Shown: positions 52,743-62,241 of the stretch, one piece after another
Layout: every line of letters starts with the position of its first letter
Numbering within the stretch: the first letter of the stretch is position 1
Origin: Caldilineaceae bacterium
GTDB lineage: Bacteria > Chloroflexota > Anaerolineae > Caldilineales > Caldilineaceae
Direction of reading: 5' to 3'
Assembly (NCBI GenBank): GCA_026645575.1
Contig: JAPKMW010000042.1
Span: 21,117-85,116 of the forward strand
Length of the DNA: 64,000 bases
Program-made: the position numbers and the translations under genes
The notes under the pieces: generated by a model
The model's input: only the letters and a program-made list of their open reading frames with translations
Told to the model about the DNA's origin: nothing
The model's database searches: none

Positions 52743-53915
52743 CTATAGATTCGGCACCAACTTTGCCATCCGCTCGACCATCTTCTCCAGGTCGTTCGTA
52801 TGGGTGGCAATGCTAAAGCGAACATGCCCTTCGGCGGAATCGCCAAAGGCAATGCCGGGGGTGGCGGCGATCAGCGCTTCATCCAGTAATAGACTGGCAA
52901 TTTCCAGGCTGGACTTTTTTGTCTGGGTGAATTTGGGGAAGACATAGAAGGCGCCCTCAATCGGGTTGCATTCGATGCCGGGGATCTCTTCAAAGGCGTC
53001 GAGAACAAAGCGGCGGCGCTTCGTATAGGCGGCCGTCATGGTATGAACACAATCTTGTGGCCCGTTGAGCGCTGCCACACCGGCTGCCATGGTAAAGCTG
53101 GCGGCAGATTGGGCGCTATGGGTCTGCAACGTGCGGGCCAGCTTGACAATCTCGGTTGGGCCGGCCATCCAACCCAGGCGCCAGCCGGTCATGGCATAGG
53201 CTTTGCTAAAACCGTTGATGATCACTGTGCGCTCAGCCATACCCGGTTCGGCGGCCAGACTATAGTGGACAGCACCGTCGTAGAGAATATGTTCGTAAAT
53301 CTCATCACTCAACACATAGAGATCGTACTCAATGGCGACCTTGACAATAGCATCGATTTCATTGCGCGTCAGCACCCGTCCGGTCGGGTTGTTGGGGCTG
53401 TTGACCATGATCAACTTGGTCTGCGGCGTAATGTAGCGGCGCAACAATTCTTCGGTAATCGTGAAATTGTCCTCAACCTTGAGCGGCACACGCACAGGCG
53501 TCACTCGGTTTAACTGGACAATCGGACTATAGCTGACCCACGAAGGATCAAAGACCAAAATTTCGTCACCCGGGTTGGTCATGGCGGCGACCGCAGCGTA
53601 AAGCGCCCATTTGGCCCCCGGCGTCACCATCACCTGGTTCGGCTGGACGCCCTGGACATTGTTCTCGCGTGCCAGCTTGGCGCAGATCGCTTCGAGGAGA
53701 GGGGGCGTACCAAAGGCGGGCGGGTAATGGGTGTCGCCTTTGCGAATGGCCGCAAAGGCGGCTTCAGTAATATGCGCCGGGGTGTCAAAATCGGGTTCGC
53801 CACCGGCCAGGTTGACGACATCAAAACCAGCGGCTTTTTTCTCGCGCCCCTTCTGCATCATCATCGTGGTGGGCGAGGCGGGAACTTCCTGGATTAGGTT
53901 GGATAAAGGTTTCAT
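52743..53915 (-). CDS. Pyridoxal phosphate-dependent aminotransferase (class I, AspC-like)
   Basis: 390 aa, full length. The PLP lysine is in INGFSKAYAMTGWRLGWM. Further signature parts are NLAGGEPDFDTPAHI at the start, MVNSPNNPTGRVLTRNE and the C-terminal VRFSIAT with the carboxylate-binding Arg. Probably an aspartate or aromatic aminotransferase; exact substrate not predictable. Confidence 0.93.
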   Translation of the reverse strand: MKPLSNLIQEVPASPTTMMMQKGREKKAAGFDVVNLAGGEPDFDTPAHITEAAFAAIRKGDTHYPPAFGTPPLLEAICAKLARENNVQGVQPNQVMVTPGAKWALYAAVAAMTNPGDEILVFDPSWVSYSPIVQLNRVTPVRVPLKVEDNFTITEELLRRYITPQTKLIMVNSPNNPTGRVLTRNEIDAIVKVAIEYDLYVLSDEIYEHILYDGAVHYSLAAEPGMAERTVIINGFSKAYAMTGWRLGWMAGPTEIVKLARTLQTHSAQSAASFTMAAGVAALNGPQDCVHTMTAAYTKRRRFVLDAFEEIPGIECNPIEGAFYVFPKFTQTKKSSLEIASLLLDEALIAATPGIAFGDSAEGHVRFSIATHTNDLEKMVERMAKLVPNL

Positions 53916-53983
53916 ACGGTTACTTTCTCTGGGTAAATGGGATTGGTAGTTCCTCTGGAAAAAGGATGAACGGAAAAGGTCAG

Positions 53984-54919
53984 CTATTGCGCAGTTGGTT
54001 CGTCATCAAGGGCAATCCCCATTGCTTTCAGCATGGCCGCATAGCGTTCGGCGCGTTGGCGCTCTTGTTCAGCGCGTTGGGTGGCCGCATTTGCTCGTTG
54101 CCGTTCTTCTTCGGCTCGCGCTCGTTCTTCTTCGGCTCGCGCTCGTTCTTCTTCGGCTCGCGCTCGTTCTTCTTCGGCTCGCAAACGTTCGGCGCGCAGG
54201 AAGGGGGAGACAAAGCCTTGATAAACGGGATCGTCGATCATCTGTGGCGGTTCAGGCTGTAGGTAGAGATCGGTCAGGCGAAACTGAAAACCGGGCATAA
54301 CCTGTGAACGGATTACCCCCTGTCGAGTTGGCGTAATTGGCACATAGACGCCGCGGCTATTGAGCCGGTAAAACTCGGTTTCCAGTCGGCGTTCGTCTAG
54401 AATATAATACTCTTTGACGCCGGCGGCAGCATATTCTGCAAATTTAGTCACCGTATCCCGCTCAACCTCGCCTTTGGTGGAATCAGAGATCGATTCGATA
54501 CAGATATCAAATATGCCTTTATAGCTGCGATCTTTGTCTAACAAGGCAATGCGATTGCTGTTGAGTACAATCGCTAGGTCGGGTTTGCGGATAACTGTTT
54601 TATGGGCCAACGCCATGCGAAAGGCCAATTCCAGCCCGATCATGCGCCCGCTGTTGCTAACATAGAGATAATCTTTGACCAGTCCTAGGAACCAGAGATA
54701 AAGACGAAATTGTGCGTAGTCTGCCATGGGCTTTTCCTCCAAGCGCCCGTTGTTCCATTCATAGTGGAAGTCAGAATTTTCATAGTAGACCGCCCAATAC
54801 TCTTCTTCGGAAACATAGCGGCCATCTTCGGAACCGTTTTCATGGTAGCCGGCTACGCCATTTTGCAGGGGGGGTGGCTGATTCGGTTGAACTTGCGTTA
54901 GGATTGCTTGTGGCGTCAT
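53984..54919 (-). CDS. Uma2 family (DUF820) PD-(D/E)XK nuclease-like protein
   Basis: 311 aa from the ATG at 54919 with GGAGG upstream. The Uma2 core is RKPDLAIVLNS, DICIESISDSTKGEVERD and FAEYAAAGVKEYYILDE, with the acidic residues of the PD-(D/E)XK fold. The C-terminus is a long charged coiled coil with four RAEEERA units encoded by 21-nt tandem repeats. Uma2 proteins are abundant in filamentous and multicellular bacteria; their role is unknown. Confidence 0.85.
   Translation of the reverse strand: MTPQAILTQVQPNQPPPLQNGVAGYHENGSEDGRYVSEEEYWAVYYENSDFHYEWNNGRLEEKPMADYAQFRLYLWFLGLVKDYLYVSNSGRMIGLELAFRMALAHKTVIRKPDLAIVLNSNRIALLDKDRSYKGIFDICIESISDSTKGEVERDTVTKFAEYAAAGVKEYYILDERRLETEFYRLNSRGVYVPITPTRQGVIRSQVMPGFQFRLTDLYLQPEPPQMIDDPVYQGFVSPFLRAERLRAEEERARAEEERARAEEERARAEEERQRANAATQRAEQERQRAERYAAMLKAMGIALDDEPTAQ
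54104..54187. repeat. Four tandem 21-nt units in the Uma2 gene
   Basis: The plus-strand unit TTCTTCTTCGGCTCGCGCTC plus one base starts at 54104, 54125, 54146 and 54167; the last copy diverges at its end. Frame is kept. Confidence 0.95.
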
Positions 54920-55014
54920 TTCTCTGTTATCCTCCATTTGGCGCTTTTTCGGCAAAATCTACTTATGGAAGCGCACCAACAGATCACCAATCCAGTAGAA
55001 TTTATGCACGAGCC

Positions 55015-55047
55015 AGACCTGTAGGGTCTCGCAGACCCTACAGGTCT
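55015..55047. repeat. 15-bp perfect hairpin with CGC loop
   Basis: AGACCTGTAGGGTCT and its complement are separated by only three bases. It lies between the Uma2 gene start and the next palindrome, in the spacer downstream of the fusion gene. Confidence 0.9.
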
Positions 55048-55100
55048 CTGGTGGCGAATTCGTCTTGCGTAAGTCCTATCCAGGTATGGATGAGTAGCTC

Positions 55101-55152
55101 GGTAGTAAAGACTTTAGTCTTCAGCGCGCCGAAGACTAAAGTCTTTACTACC
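55101..55152. repeat. Palindromic repeat, TAGTAAAGACTTTAGTCTTC family (copy B)
   Basis: Perfect 22-bp arms (55101-55122, 55131-55152) have an 8-nt loop AGCGCGCC. The arm is the same as in copy A at 26518 except for one outer base. It lies 6 nt past the stop of the fusion gene. Confidence 0.95.
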
Positions 55153-55158
55153 AATCTT

Positions 55159-57213
55159 TTATGCCGGCGCCAACACCGGCTTTACCGTCGCACCATTAGC
55201 GACGGACACCATGATTCCATTGCTCGGCGTTGACGGTATACGAACTTTCTCCTGCAACTGCAAGCGATCTTCTGCCGCCCGCAGAATCTGATGCAACATC
55301 TGCGGGTAGGAGATCCCGGCTAGTTTTGCCATCTTCGCCAAATGTCCGTCCCAACACCAGCCCGGATTTGGGTTAACTTCCAGGAGGCGGGGCGTGCCTT
55401 CGTTGTCCAGGCGCCAGTCAAAGCGCACATAGTCGCGACAGCCTAACCGTTCAAAGAGTTTCAAACAACTCGCCACCAGAAATCGCTCCGTTGCTTCCGG
55501 TAGGTTGGCCGGGATTGAGCGCAGATTCCAGTAGGGCGAATTGGGATCCCACTTGGCTTCATAGCCGCAGATTTTGGGTAGATCCTCCGGTAGCATAGAG
55601 TAATCTTCCTCAATGATCGGCAGCACCTGATACGATTCGGGCGAATTGCCGATGATCCCCACGCTAATATCTTTACCGGTGAGGAACTTTTCCACCAGCA
55701 CCGGCTTGTCATAGCCAACCTTCTCGCGCACCTGTAACAGGGCATTTTCCAGATCCATCACATTATAACACACATTATTGCGCGTAATGCCGAAACTGGA
55801 ATCACCAAAGTTCGGTTTAACAATCACCGGGAATTCAATCTGAATCTCAATAAAGTTAATGTCATCGGCCTTGATGAAAAAGCCATAGGGCACAGGAATG
55901 CCCATCTCCTGGGCAATGCCACGCACCAATGACTTGTCATAGCAGTAGGCCAGACATTGGGGGCCGCCGCCACTATAGGGAATATCAAGCGTTTCCAGCA
56001 ACGCCGGCACATGGAGTTCCTTGGTCGCCTCATTGTTAAAGCCTTCGTCGCAGAGGTTGAAGACAAAGTCGATCTTCCCCTTAAGCCGTTGCAGATCCGG
56101 CAGCAGTGTGCCGTGATTGGTCAAGTAGGTGAACTTATAAGGGCGCAGCGAACCGAGTGCGCTTTTCAACTCATTGATAGTCTGGTAGTCATCGTCATCA
56201 AAGCTGGCTGCCGGTTTCACAATGTCATTGCGTTGCGGATCACCCATGATCACAACCACGTTCCTGGCATCTTTGGAAGCGGCGCGCACTGGCGTCCAGC
56301 TTTTCTTGGCCTGGGCAGTGATCAAAAAGCGCTGCGCCATCATGCCCAAATCCTGGTTCCGCTGGGAGTCGGTCTGCACCTGGGCATGGATGACAATCTC
56401 GCTAAAGCCAACGCCGGCCAACAATTCAGTAATACTCTGTTCGCTGTAAAGCCGTTCGGCATAGAACTGGTCGGCAATCACCCCCTTGGAGACATGGGTG
56501 ATCACCTCGCGCGAGATCAAGCGCTGTTGATCCTTGGAGAGCGCCCGTTCGCGACAGACAAAATACTTCTTGTCGATCCACTCCCAACTGCGGGCTTGAA
56601 AATGGGTGCGGATATAGTTGCCGTCGGTAATATCGACCAGCAGTTTGCCATACGGCTTCAGCACGCGCCGAACTTCCTGCAAAACCTTCTGATCATCCTG
56701 TGACGACTCAAAATAGCCAAAACTGTTGCCAGGGATCATCACATAATCAAACTTGTCATTAGGAAAGGGCAACTTGCGGGCATCCCCCTCCTTGAAGCTC
56801 ACTTTAACGCTATCCTTTTTGCTGATCGACTTGGCGCGATTGATGAGATAATGGGAGCGATCCAGGCCAAAGAGATTTTGGTAGCCCCGTCTCGCCAACT
56901 CCAGCGTATGGCGTCCTTGACCACAACACAAGTCGAGGATCACGCTCTCTTTGCTGGGCGCTAACGCGTTGAGAAAGAGATCAATTTCGCGTTTGGTGAT
57001 TGAGGGATCTTCCACCACATCGCCATCGGTGCGCAGATAGTTGGCGTTGAAAATCTGCCGCCACCAATCGGCCTTAACATAACTTTCCAGATCCTCGACC
57101 GGCCCCAAAAACTGGCTCCAATCCAGTTGTTTGGGTTTGGCGCCAGCCGGCGGCTGCGCCTTCTCTCCTTTGCCATTGGTACTACTTGGAGGTTGTGACT
57201 TCTCAGCTTTCAT
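55159..57213 (-). CDS. Fusion of SAM methyltransferase and D-Ala-D-Ala ligase-like ATP-grasp protein
   Basis: 684 aa. A polar linker (1-30) leads to a class I methyltransferase (about 55-310): motif I VILDLCCGQGRHTLELARRG, then GLDRSHYLI, EGDARKLPFPNDKFDYVMIP and RRVLKPYGKLLVDITDG. From about 325 a Ddl-like ATP-grasp enzyme begins: LKGKIDFVFNLCDEGFNNEA, TLDIPYSGGGPQCLAYCYDK, PVIVKPNFGDSSFGI, LVEKFLTGKDISVGI and RLLEVNPNPGWCWDG, with the metal-binding E-x-N. The usual Ddl serine/tyrosine features are altered, so the product is probably not D-Ala-D-Ala. It may ligate a peptide or amino acid and methylate it. It has no obvious pathway neighbours. Confidence 0.85.
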   Translation of the reverse strand: MKAEKSQPPSSTNGKGEKAQPPAGAKPKQLDWSQFLGPVEDLESYVKADWWRQIFNANYLRTDGDVVEDPSITKREIDLFLNALAPSKESVILDLCCGQGRHTLELARRGYQNLFGLDRSHYLINRAKSISKKDSVKVSFKEGDARKLPFPNDKFDYVMIPGNSFGYFESSQDDQKVLQEVRRVLKPYGKLLVDITDGNYIRTHFQARSWEWIDKKYFVCRERALSKDQQRLISREVITHVSKGVIADQFYAERLYSEQSITELLAGVGFSEIVIHAQVQTDSQRNQDLGMMAQRFLITAQAKKSWTPVRAASKDARNVVVIMGDPQRNDIVKPAASFDDDDYQTINELKSALGSLRPYKFTYLTNHGTLLPDLQRLKGKIDFVFNLCDEGFNNEATKELHVPALLETLDIPYSGGGPQCLAYCYDKSLVRGIAQEMGIPVPYGFFIKADDINFIEIQIEFPVIVKPNFGDSSFGITRNNVCYNVMDLENALLQVREKVGYDKPVLVEKFLTGKDISVGIIGNSPESYQVLPIIEEDYSMLPEDLPKICGYEAKWDPNSPYWNLRSIPANLPEATERFLVASCLKLFERLGCRDYVRFDWRLDNEGTPRLLEVNPNPGWCWDGHLAKMAKLAGISYPQMLHQILRAAEDRLQLQEKVRIPSTPSNGIMVSVANGATVKPVLAPA

Positions 57214-57752
57214 AATTCTGTTCTTTGCTCTCCCAGAGAACTAGCGTTCACCTTGCCCGCGTTAACCAACCGGTGAACAGCCGGCGCGCCCTGCGGCTCG
57301 AAAGCAGCGGGTGTAGGCGCCCCAGCACGTTGATAGAATGGTTTACTACAATGGCCACGGCTAGAATAACCACGATTTGTAACACGATTGCCACAAATTT
57401 TGCATAAAAAGAGTGGCAGTGTCCACAGACCTTCTGCCACTCTTTTTCAGACCAATTGATCTTATCACCATTCTTCCTGATGATCAATACACAAATAGGT
57501 ATATTCATGCTTCCAGCAACGCACCGCAATAAAAATCGCAAAAAATCGTGGTGCATTTGGCTGGACTGAAAAATTTATTCCCTATCCGCCCTTGTCGATC
57601 ACTGTTTTCTATTTACCGTATAAGCAATTTGAAGTTGCAGACAATCTATGCTATATTTTTTGCTGTTCTACAGGAGTAATTTACTCTGCATACCGTCATC
57701 CTTACCGAATCGCGCGACAACAGCCACTCAACACAACCTTCAAGGAGGTCAA
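57214..57752. other. Gene-poor spacer upstream of the collagen-like gene
   Basis: It holds a clear hairpin at 57406-57447 (separate entry). On the minus strand a stop-free run downstream of that hairpin (from about 57405 to 57248) would encode one membrane helix (KFVAIVLQIVVILAVAIVVN) and an Arg-rich tail. A start is uncertain (GTG), so I do not call it a gene. Confidence 0.4.
57406..57447. terminator. Bidirectional terminator
   Basis: A perfect 14-bp stem (AAAAAGAGTGGCAG and complement) with a 14-nt loop is A-rich on the left and T-rich on the right. It insulates the fusion gene and the collagen-like gene. Confidence 0.8.
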
Positions 57753-60008
57753 ATGACAAACACGCGTCGTTTCGTCTATCCGTTAATGCAAACTCACCGA
57801 ACACTACCATTGATCTTTTCCTTAGTGGCCGTCTTCTTTATTTTTCTGCCGCAACCTGGGTATGCACGCCCGGTTGCGGCTGCTCAGCCTGTTCTCATTG
57901 CCTTACCCCCTTATGCCACCGTGGAAATTGCCGTCGGCGGCTTTTGCCAAAATCGTGGCCAACCCTTCCCCGGCCCAGTCCTCAATTTAATTGGGATGAC
58001 GCCACCTGATGTGCAACACGCCATCCACTACGGCGCCACACAAGGTCTCCTGGCTGATAACGTCTATCAAGTGCAACTGGCCGTTTGGGGCCTCTTAGGC
58101 GCGGCCAAACCGGCAGACAACCGTTTTGCGATCGTTAGCGAAATTATGGATTATGCGAGCAGTAATGGCGCTGATCCCGGAGCATCCACAGTTCCATCGC
58201 TTCTGGAAGCAGTGGAGCAAGGCGTAGTTGCCGTTGACCTCAGTGATTTTCAAAGTGTTTCCACCCCTGAGTATTACGGCGTTGGTACGCTACGGTTGAC
58301 TAATCTTAGTGGCGACCTGCAAGAAATTGCCATGCCTTTTGGCGCACTTTTTCAGGATAATCAACCGGGTGATACGCAAAACATGGGGATCTTCCCCCAA
58401 GGGGTAGCCGTTGTTGTCTCTGAACCCGGCCCGCAAGGTCCAGCCGGTCCACAAGGTGAACAGGGTGATCCCGGTCCCCAAGGGCCGGCCGGTCCGGAAG
58501 GCCCACAAGGTGAGAAAGGCGATACTGGCCCCGCTGGCCCTGTCGGTCCTCAAGGTGAACAGGGCGCTGCTGGTTTGGCTTGTTGGGACGCCAACGGCAA
58601 TGGTAAACCCGATAAAGACGAAGATTTGAATGGCGATGGCAAGTATGACGCCCTTGACTGTATGGGCGCTGTTGGCCCACAAGGGCCTCAAGGTGCTACT
58701 GGCCCAGCCGGCCCCATTGGTCCTCAGGGCGAACAAGGGGAAAAGGGCGATACTGGCCCGCAAGGCCCGGCTGGCCCACAGGGGCCAACGGGTGACACTG
58801 GCGCCCAAGGCCCTGCTGGTCTGGCTTGTTGGGATGTCGATGGCAATGGCAAGCCTGACAAAGCGGAGGATCTGAATGGCGACGGCAAGTATGATGCCCT
58901 TGATTGTATAGGGCCGCAAGGCGCTCAGGGCGAGGCCGGCCCCATAGGGTTGGCTGGCCCGATAGGACCAGCCGGCCCGCAAGGTCCCCAAGGTGAAAAG
59001 GGTGATACCGGCCCGGCTGGCCCTGTTGGTTTGCAGGGGGAAAAAGGCGATACTGGACCGCAAGGGCCAGTTGGCCCTGCCGGCCCCAAGGGCGATACTG
59101 GCCCACAAGGCCCGCAAGGTGAACAAGGCGAAAAGGGTGACGCCGGTCCCCAAGGCCCGGCCGGTTCACAGGGTGAAACCGGCCCGCAAGGTGAACAAGG
59201 CGCTAGCGGACCCATTGGCCCTGTCGGTCCGCAGGGGGAAAAAGGGGATACAGGCCCGCAAGGTCCGCTTGGCCCTGCTGGCCCCCAAGGGGAGACCGGC
59301 CCCATCGGGCCAGTTGGGCCGCAAGGTGAAAAGGGTGATACGGGTCCGCAAGGCCCGATCGGTGCAACCGGTGCAATGGGGCCAGCCGGTCCGCAAGGTG
59401 AACAAGGCGCTACCGGGCCAATGGGGGCAGTTGGGCCGCAAGGTGAACAAGGCGCTACTGGCCCAATGGGGCCGGTTGGTCCGCAAGGGCCGATGGGTGT
59501 GGCCGGCCTCTCCTGTTGGGATCTGGATGGCAATGGTGTTGCTGAAAAGGCGGAAGATACTAACCGTGATGGCAGTTATGATGCCAATGATTGCATCGGC
59601 CCAATGGGGCCGGCTGGCGCACCAGGTGCAACCGGACCGATGGGGCTGGCAGGGCCAGTGGGGCCACAAGGCCCGATTGGGCCAGCAGGGCCGCCAGGCT
59701 TGATCGATGTAGTCACCGTTATGGAGATGACGCCACGCGATGCCGAGCCATCCAAATCAATCACCGTCCTCTGTGAAGCTGGGCTGTATGTGTTAGGTGG
59801 GGGCTTTGATGTTGATGGCCCCGATTCCGACGATTGGATTGTGGCGGTTCAGGAAAGCTATCCGGTGGAAGAGCAAGGGTGGCATGTGCGTGCCGAGGCA
59901 TGGAATGCACGTGTCTCGCGCACTGCTGATTGCAACTGTGCTGACGATGACTGGAAGATCACAGTCTGGGCCATCTGCGGCGAGAAATTCCCGTCCGGCA
60001 AGGGCTAA
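57753..60008 (+). CDS. Secreted collagen-like protein with calcium-binding inserts
   Basis: 751 aa from the ATG at 57753, fixed by AAGGAGG 5 nt upstream. A signal peptide spans about residues 1-43. A globular N-terminal domain follows (about 45-225). Residues about 226-649 are Gly-X-Y repeats of collagen type, rich in GPQG, GEQG and GEKGDTG. They are broken by three copies of a Cys-flanked Asp/Asn-rich segment starting at residues 277, 359 and 588 (CWDxxGNGxxxKxED and [11 protein letters not shown] type), which look like paired EF-hand/thrombospondin-3-like calcium sites. A C-terminal globular domain (about 650-751) has several Cys. Probably a surface fibre. Confidence 0.88.
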   Translation: MTNTRRFVYPLMQTHRTLPLIFSLVAVFFIFLPQPGYARPVAAAQPVLIALPPYATVEIAVGGFCQNRGQPFPGPVLNLIGMTPPDVQHAIHYGATQGLLADNVYQVQLAVWGLLGAAKPADNRFAIVSEIMDYASSNGADPGASTVPSLLEAVEQGVVAVDLSDFQSVSTPEYYGVGTLRLTNLSGDLQEIAMPFGALFQDNQPGDTQNMGIFPQGVAVVVSEPGPQGPAGPQGEQGDPGPQGPAGPEGPQGEKGDTGPAGPVGPQGEQGAAGLACWDANGNGKPDKDEDLNGDGKYDALDCMGAVGPQGPQGATGPAGPIGPQGEQGEKGDTGPQGPAGPQGPTGDTGAQGPAGLACWDVDGNGKPDKAEDLNGDGKYDALDCIGPQGAQGEAGPIGLAGPIGPAGPQGPQGEKGDTGPAGPVGLQGEKGDTGPQGPVGPAGPKGDTGPQGPQGEQGEKGDAGPQGPAGSQGETGPQGEQGASGPIGPVGPQGEKGDTGPQGPLGPAGPQGETGPIGPVGPQGEKGDTGPQGPIGATGAMGPAGPQGEQGATGPMGAVGPQGEQGATGPMGPVGPQGPMGVAGLSCWDLDGNGVAEKAEDTNRDGSYDANDCIGPMGPAGAPGATGPMGLAGPVGPQGPIGPAGPPGLIDVVTVMEMTPRDAEPSKSITVLCEAGLYVLGGGFDVDGPDSDDWIVAVQESYPVEEQGWHVRAEAWNARVSRTADCNCADDDWKITVWAICGEKFPSGKG

Positions 60009-60124
60009 ATATCGGTAATTGTCGAAACATAAACCTGCTCTCAACTGGTTCATATCCGGCATTCCACTTGCCGGCCGGCGGGTTGAGAGTGGGCTTGGTA
60101 AGTACAATCGTCGTATCGTATAAA

Positions 60125-60163
60125 GAGAAAGAGGACAGCAACTTCAATGCTGTCCTCTTTCTC
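60125..60163. terminator. Two-way terminator between collagen-like gene and rplL
   Basis: GAGAAAGAGGACAGCA and its perfect complement (16 bp) flank the loop ACTTCAA. It lies between the convergent stops at 60008 and 60206. Confidence 0.85.
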
Positions 60164-60205
60164 GTGTGATGTCCGTAAAAAATTGCGTCTGGCGCAACCT
60201 TCAAT

Positions 60206-60583
60206 TTACTTGACGTCTACAGCAGCGCCTTCGGCTTCTAGTTGAGCCTTAGCATCGGCTGCCGCCTGCTTGGTGACTGCTGACAGCACAGGAGCTGGCG
60301 CGCTTTCGACCAGATCCTTGGCTTCCTTCAACCCTAAGTTGGTCAGGGCGCGCACAACCTTAATGACGTTGATCTTCTTGGCGCCGGCATCCTTTAGAAT
60401 GACATCAAATTCAGTCTGTTCTTCCACTGGGGCGGCTTCAGCAGCCGGGCCAGCCACAGCCACGGCGGCAACTGGGGCCGCGGCGCTAACGCCCCACGCC
60501 TCTTCCAACATCTTCACCAATTGGGCGGCCTCTAACAGGGTCAAGCCGTCAAGCTGCTGCTTAATCGCATTCAAATCTGCCAT
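60206..60583 (-). CDS. rplL: 50S ribosomal protein L7/L12
   Basis: 125 aa, normal length. The N-terminal dimerisation domain, Ala/Pro-rich hinge (about 34-55) and C-terminal domain ([34 protein letters not shown]) are all present. It forms the stalk with L10. It is the last gene of the secE-nusG-rplKAJL cluster in this window. Confidence 0.98.
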   Translation of the reverse strand: MADLNAIKQQLDGLTLLEAAQLVKMLEEAWGVSAAAPVAAVAVAGPAAEAAPVEEQTEFDVILKDAGAKKINVIKVVRALTNLGLKEAKDLVESAPAPVLSAVTKQAAADAKAQLEAEGAAVDVK

Positions 60584-60671
60584 GATGCTTAATTCTCCTA
60601 AGAATTTTCTAATTTACTCAAATTGTTTTCAAAAATCAACAAATTTGCCATTAACTACCAGCGAGCATAGC

Positions 60672-61208
60672 TTATGCTGCCTCGCCCTTTTGTTGCTGTT
60701 CCACATGTGCATTGATGACACGCACCAAGCTGGCGCCAGGACCGCTGATCATGCGCACCAACGCACTGGCCGGTGCATTGATGGCGCCCAGCACCATTGC
60801 CAACGTCTGCTCTTTGGTCGGCAGATCAGAGAGCGTCTCGGCTTGCGCAGCATTCAACACCGACTTTTCCAACAAAGCGCCACGAATTTCCAGCACTTTG
60901 GCGTCTCTGATCCAATCCTTGAGCGCCGTTACACCCTTGCCGATGTCTTCGCCGACGAAGATCACGGCATTGGTGCTATTGAGCAACTCATCGGGCTGGG
61001 CAAAGCCTTTTTCGCCCAGCGCAATCTTGAAGAGCTTATTCTTGACCACGATACAGGTCGCGTTCTGCTCCTTCAATTTATTGCGCAGCGAACGTAACTG
61101 GGCCACCGTCAACCCTTTATAGTTGGTGAAAACAACGGCGGAAGCCCCATCTAACGCTTCACGATAGCGAGCAACTAATTCCTCTTTTTTCTCACGTGTA
61201 ATTGCCAA
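60672..61208 (-). CDS. rplJ: 50S ribosomal protein L10
   Basis: 178 aa. The TTG at 61208 is the start (AITREKKEELVARYREALDG), with AAAGGAGG 9 nt upstream. SAVVFTNYKGLTVAQLRSLR and NTAVIFVGED-like sequence (here TNAVIFVGED) are typical. L10 anchors L12 dimers to 23S rRNA and represses its own operon by binding the leader. A leader and attenuator lie directly upstream. Confidence 0.97.
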   Translation of the reverse strand: MAITREKKEELVARYREALDGASAVVFTNYKGLTVAQLRSLRNKLKEQNATCIVVKNKLFKIALGEKGFAQPDELLNSTNAVIFVGEDIGKGVTALKDWIRDAKVLEIRGALLEKSVLNAAQAETLSDLPTKEQTLAMVLGAINAPASALVRMISGPGASLVRVINAHVEQQQKGEAA

Positions 61209-61238
61209 GTGACATTTCCTCCTTTCCGGAAGGATAAA

Positions 61239-61269
61239 AAAACGCCTTTACAAGACGTAAAGGCGTTTT
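61239..61269 (-). terminator. Attenuator terminator before rplJ
   Basis: A perfect 13-bp stem (AAAACGCCTTTAC and complement) with a 5-nt loop is followed on the minus strand by a T run. It ends only about 10 nt before the rplJ ribosome binding site, so it can only act as conditional termination. Confidence 0.8.
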
Positions 61270-61394
61270 AGGTAAGTTCGTAGATAAAGGTAATTGTTTA
61301 TGATTTGCCCGTAACCAGCAAATCACAGCGACCGTACCCTTATCCATAATTGACAGGTACTGTGCGCACTGACCCAATTAGGTCTTGACCTTTA

Positions 61395-61490
61395 TCTAGC
61401 TCCACAACCTTTCGCCTCGGCAGGCTGCCCTCAGCAACACTGAGAACCATTTACACTGGCACCTGCTGTCTTTAGCACTGATGTAGCGCT
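61395..61490 (-). ncRNA. Ribosomal protein L10 leader
   Basis: The minus strand reads TAAAGACAGCAGGTGCC (complement of 61459-61475) and, 35 nt later, CCTGCCGAGGCG (complement of 61413-61424). These are the two conserved strands of the L10 leader as I recall it from Bacillus-type operons, where CAGCAGG pairs with CCTGC and the internal loop binds L10-L12. The attenuator follows at 61239. Boundaries are approximate. Confidence 0.8.
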
Positions 61491-61521
61491 TGGAGTCTAT
61501 TCAGTTGTGTTTCATTATACC

Positions 61522-62241
61522 CTAAAGAGCATTCACATGCAAAGCGCTAGAGGCGCCGATGTCAGCTTTCACCCCAGGCCCCATCGTGCTGGCGAGGGTG
61601 ATACGGTGAATATAGTTACCCTTCAACGCGGCCGGTTTGGCTGCGATCAACGCTTCCATCAGCGCCGCAAAGTTGCCAAGCAATTTGTTGGCATCAAAGC
61701 TGGCCTTGCCAATCGGTACATGAATGTTGGCCGTCTTATCGACACGGAACTCAACACGACCCAAGCGCGCCTCGCGAATAACACGGGGCAACTCTTCGGC
61801 GGGGACAATCGTGCCGGTCTTGGGGCTGGGCATCAAACCGCGCGGGCCAAGCACACGACCCAAACGACCGACGATACGCATCATATCTGGTGTCGCCAGG
61901 ACAATATCAAAATCAGTCCACCCCTTTTGGATCTCATCAGCAATATCTTCGGCGCCGACGCGATCCGCGCCAGCTTCCGTGGCTAAGGCTTGCCCATCGG
62001 GACCAGCAAAGACAACAATGCGCACGGTACGCCCAGTGCCATTGGGCAACGTGACGACGCCACGCACCTGCTGTTCGGCATAGCGAGGGTCAACCCCCAT
62101 GCGCAAGTGGACTTCGATGGTCTCATCAAACTTGGCAGTGGCCGTCTCTTTTGCCAGTTTGACCGCTTCTTCCGGGGTATAAGTGCGATTGCGGTCTACT
62201 TTGGCATGAATTTCATTAAATCGTTTACTGTGTTTCGCCAT
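61522..62241 (-). CDS. rplA: 50S ribosomal protein L1
   Basis: 239 aa. AKHSKRFNEIHAKVDRNRTY at the N-terminus and VGRLGRVLGPRGLMPSPKTGT are diagnostic of L1. AAGGAG lies upstream; ATGs at 62241 and 62244 are both possible. It binds 23S rRNA at the L1 stalk. The rplK-rplA spacer holds a 10-bp palindrome (CTACGCTTAG, 62320-62354). Confidence 0.97.
   Translation of the reverse strand: MAKHSKRFNEIHAKVDRNRTYTPEEAVKLAKETATAKFDETIEVHLRMGVDPRYAEQQVRGVVTLPNGTGRTVRIVVFAGPDGQALATEAGADRVGAEDIADEIQKGWTDFDIVLATPDMMRIVGRLGRVLGPRGLMPSPKTGTIVPAEELPRVIREARLGRVEFRVDKTANIHVPIGKASFDANKLLGNFAALMEALIAAKPAALKGNYIHRITLASTMGPGVKADIGASSALHVNAL

Noticed and set aside
57248..57405. Minus-strand single-helix membrane protein
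   Set aside because: Only a GTG start without ribosome binding site, placed right behind a terminator; kept as a note in the spacer entry.
58290..59669. Long antisense frames opposite the collagen-like gene
   Set aside because: Gly-X-Y codon bias leaves antisense frames open; the repeated pattern simply mirrors the sense repeats.
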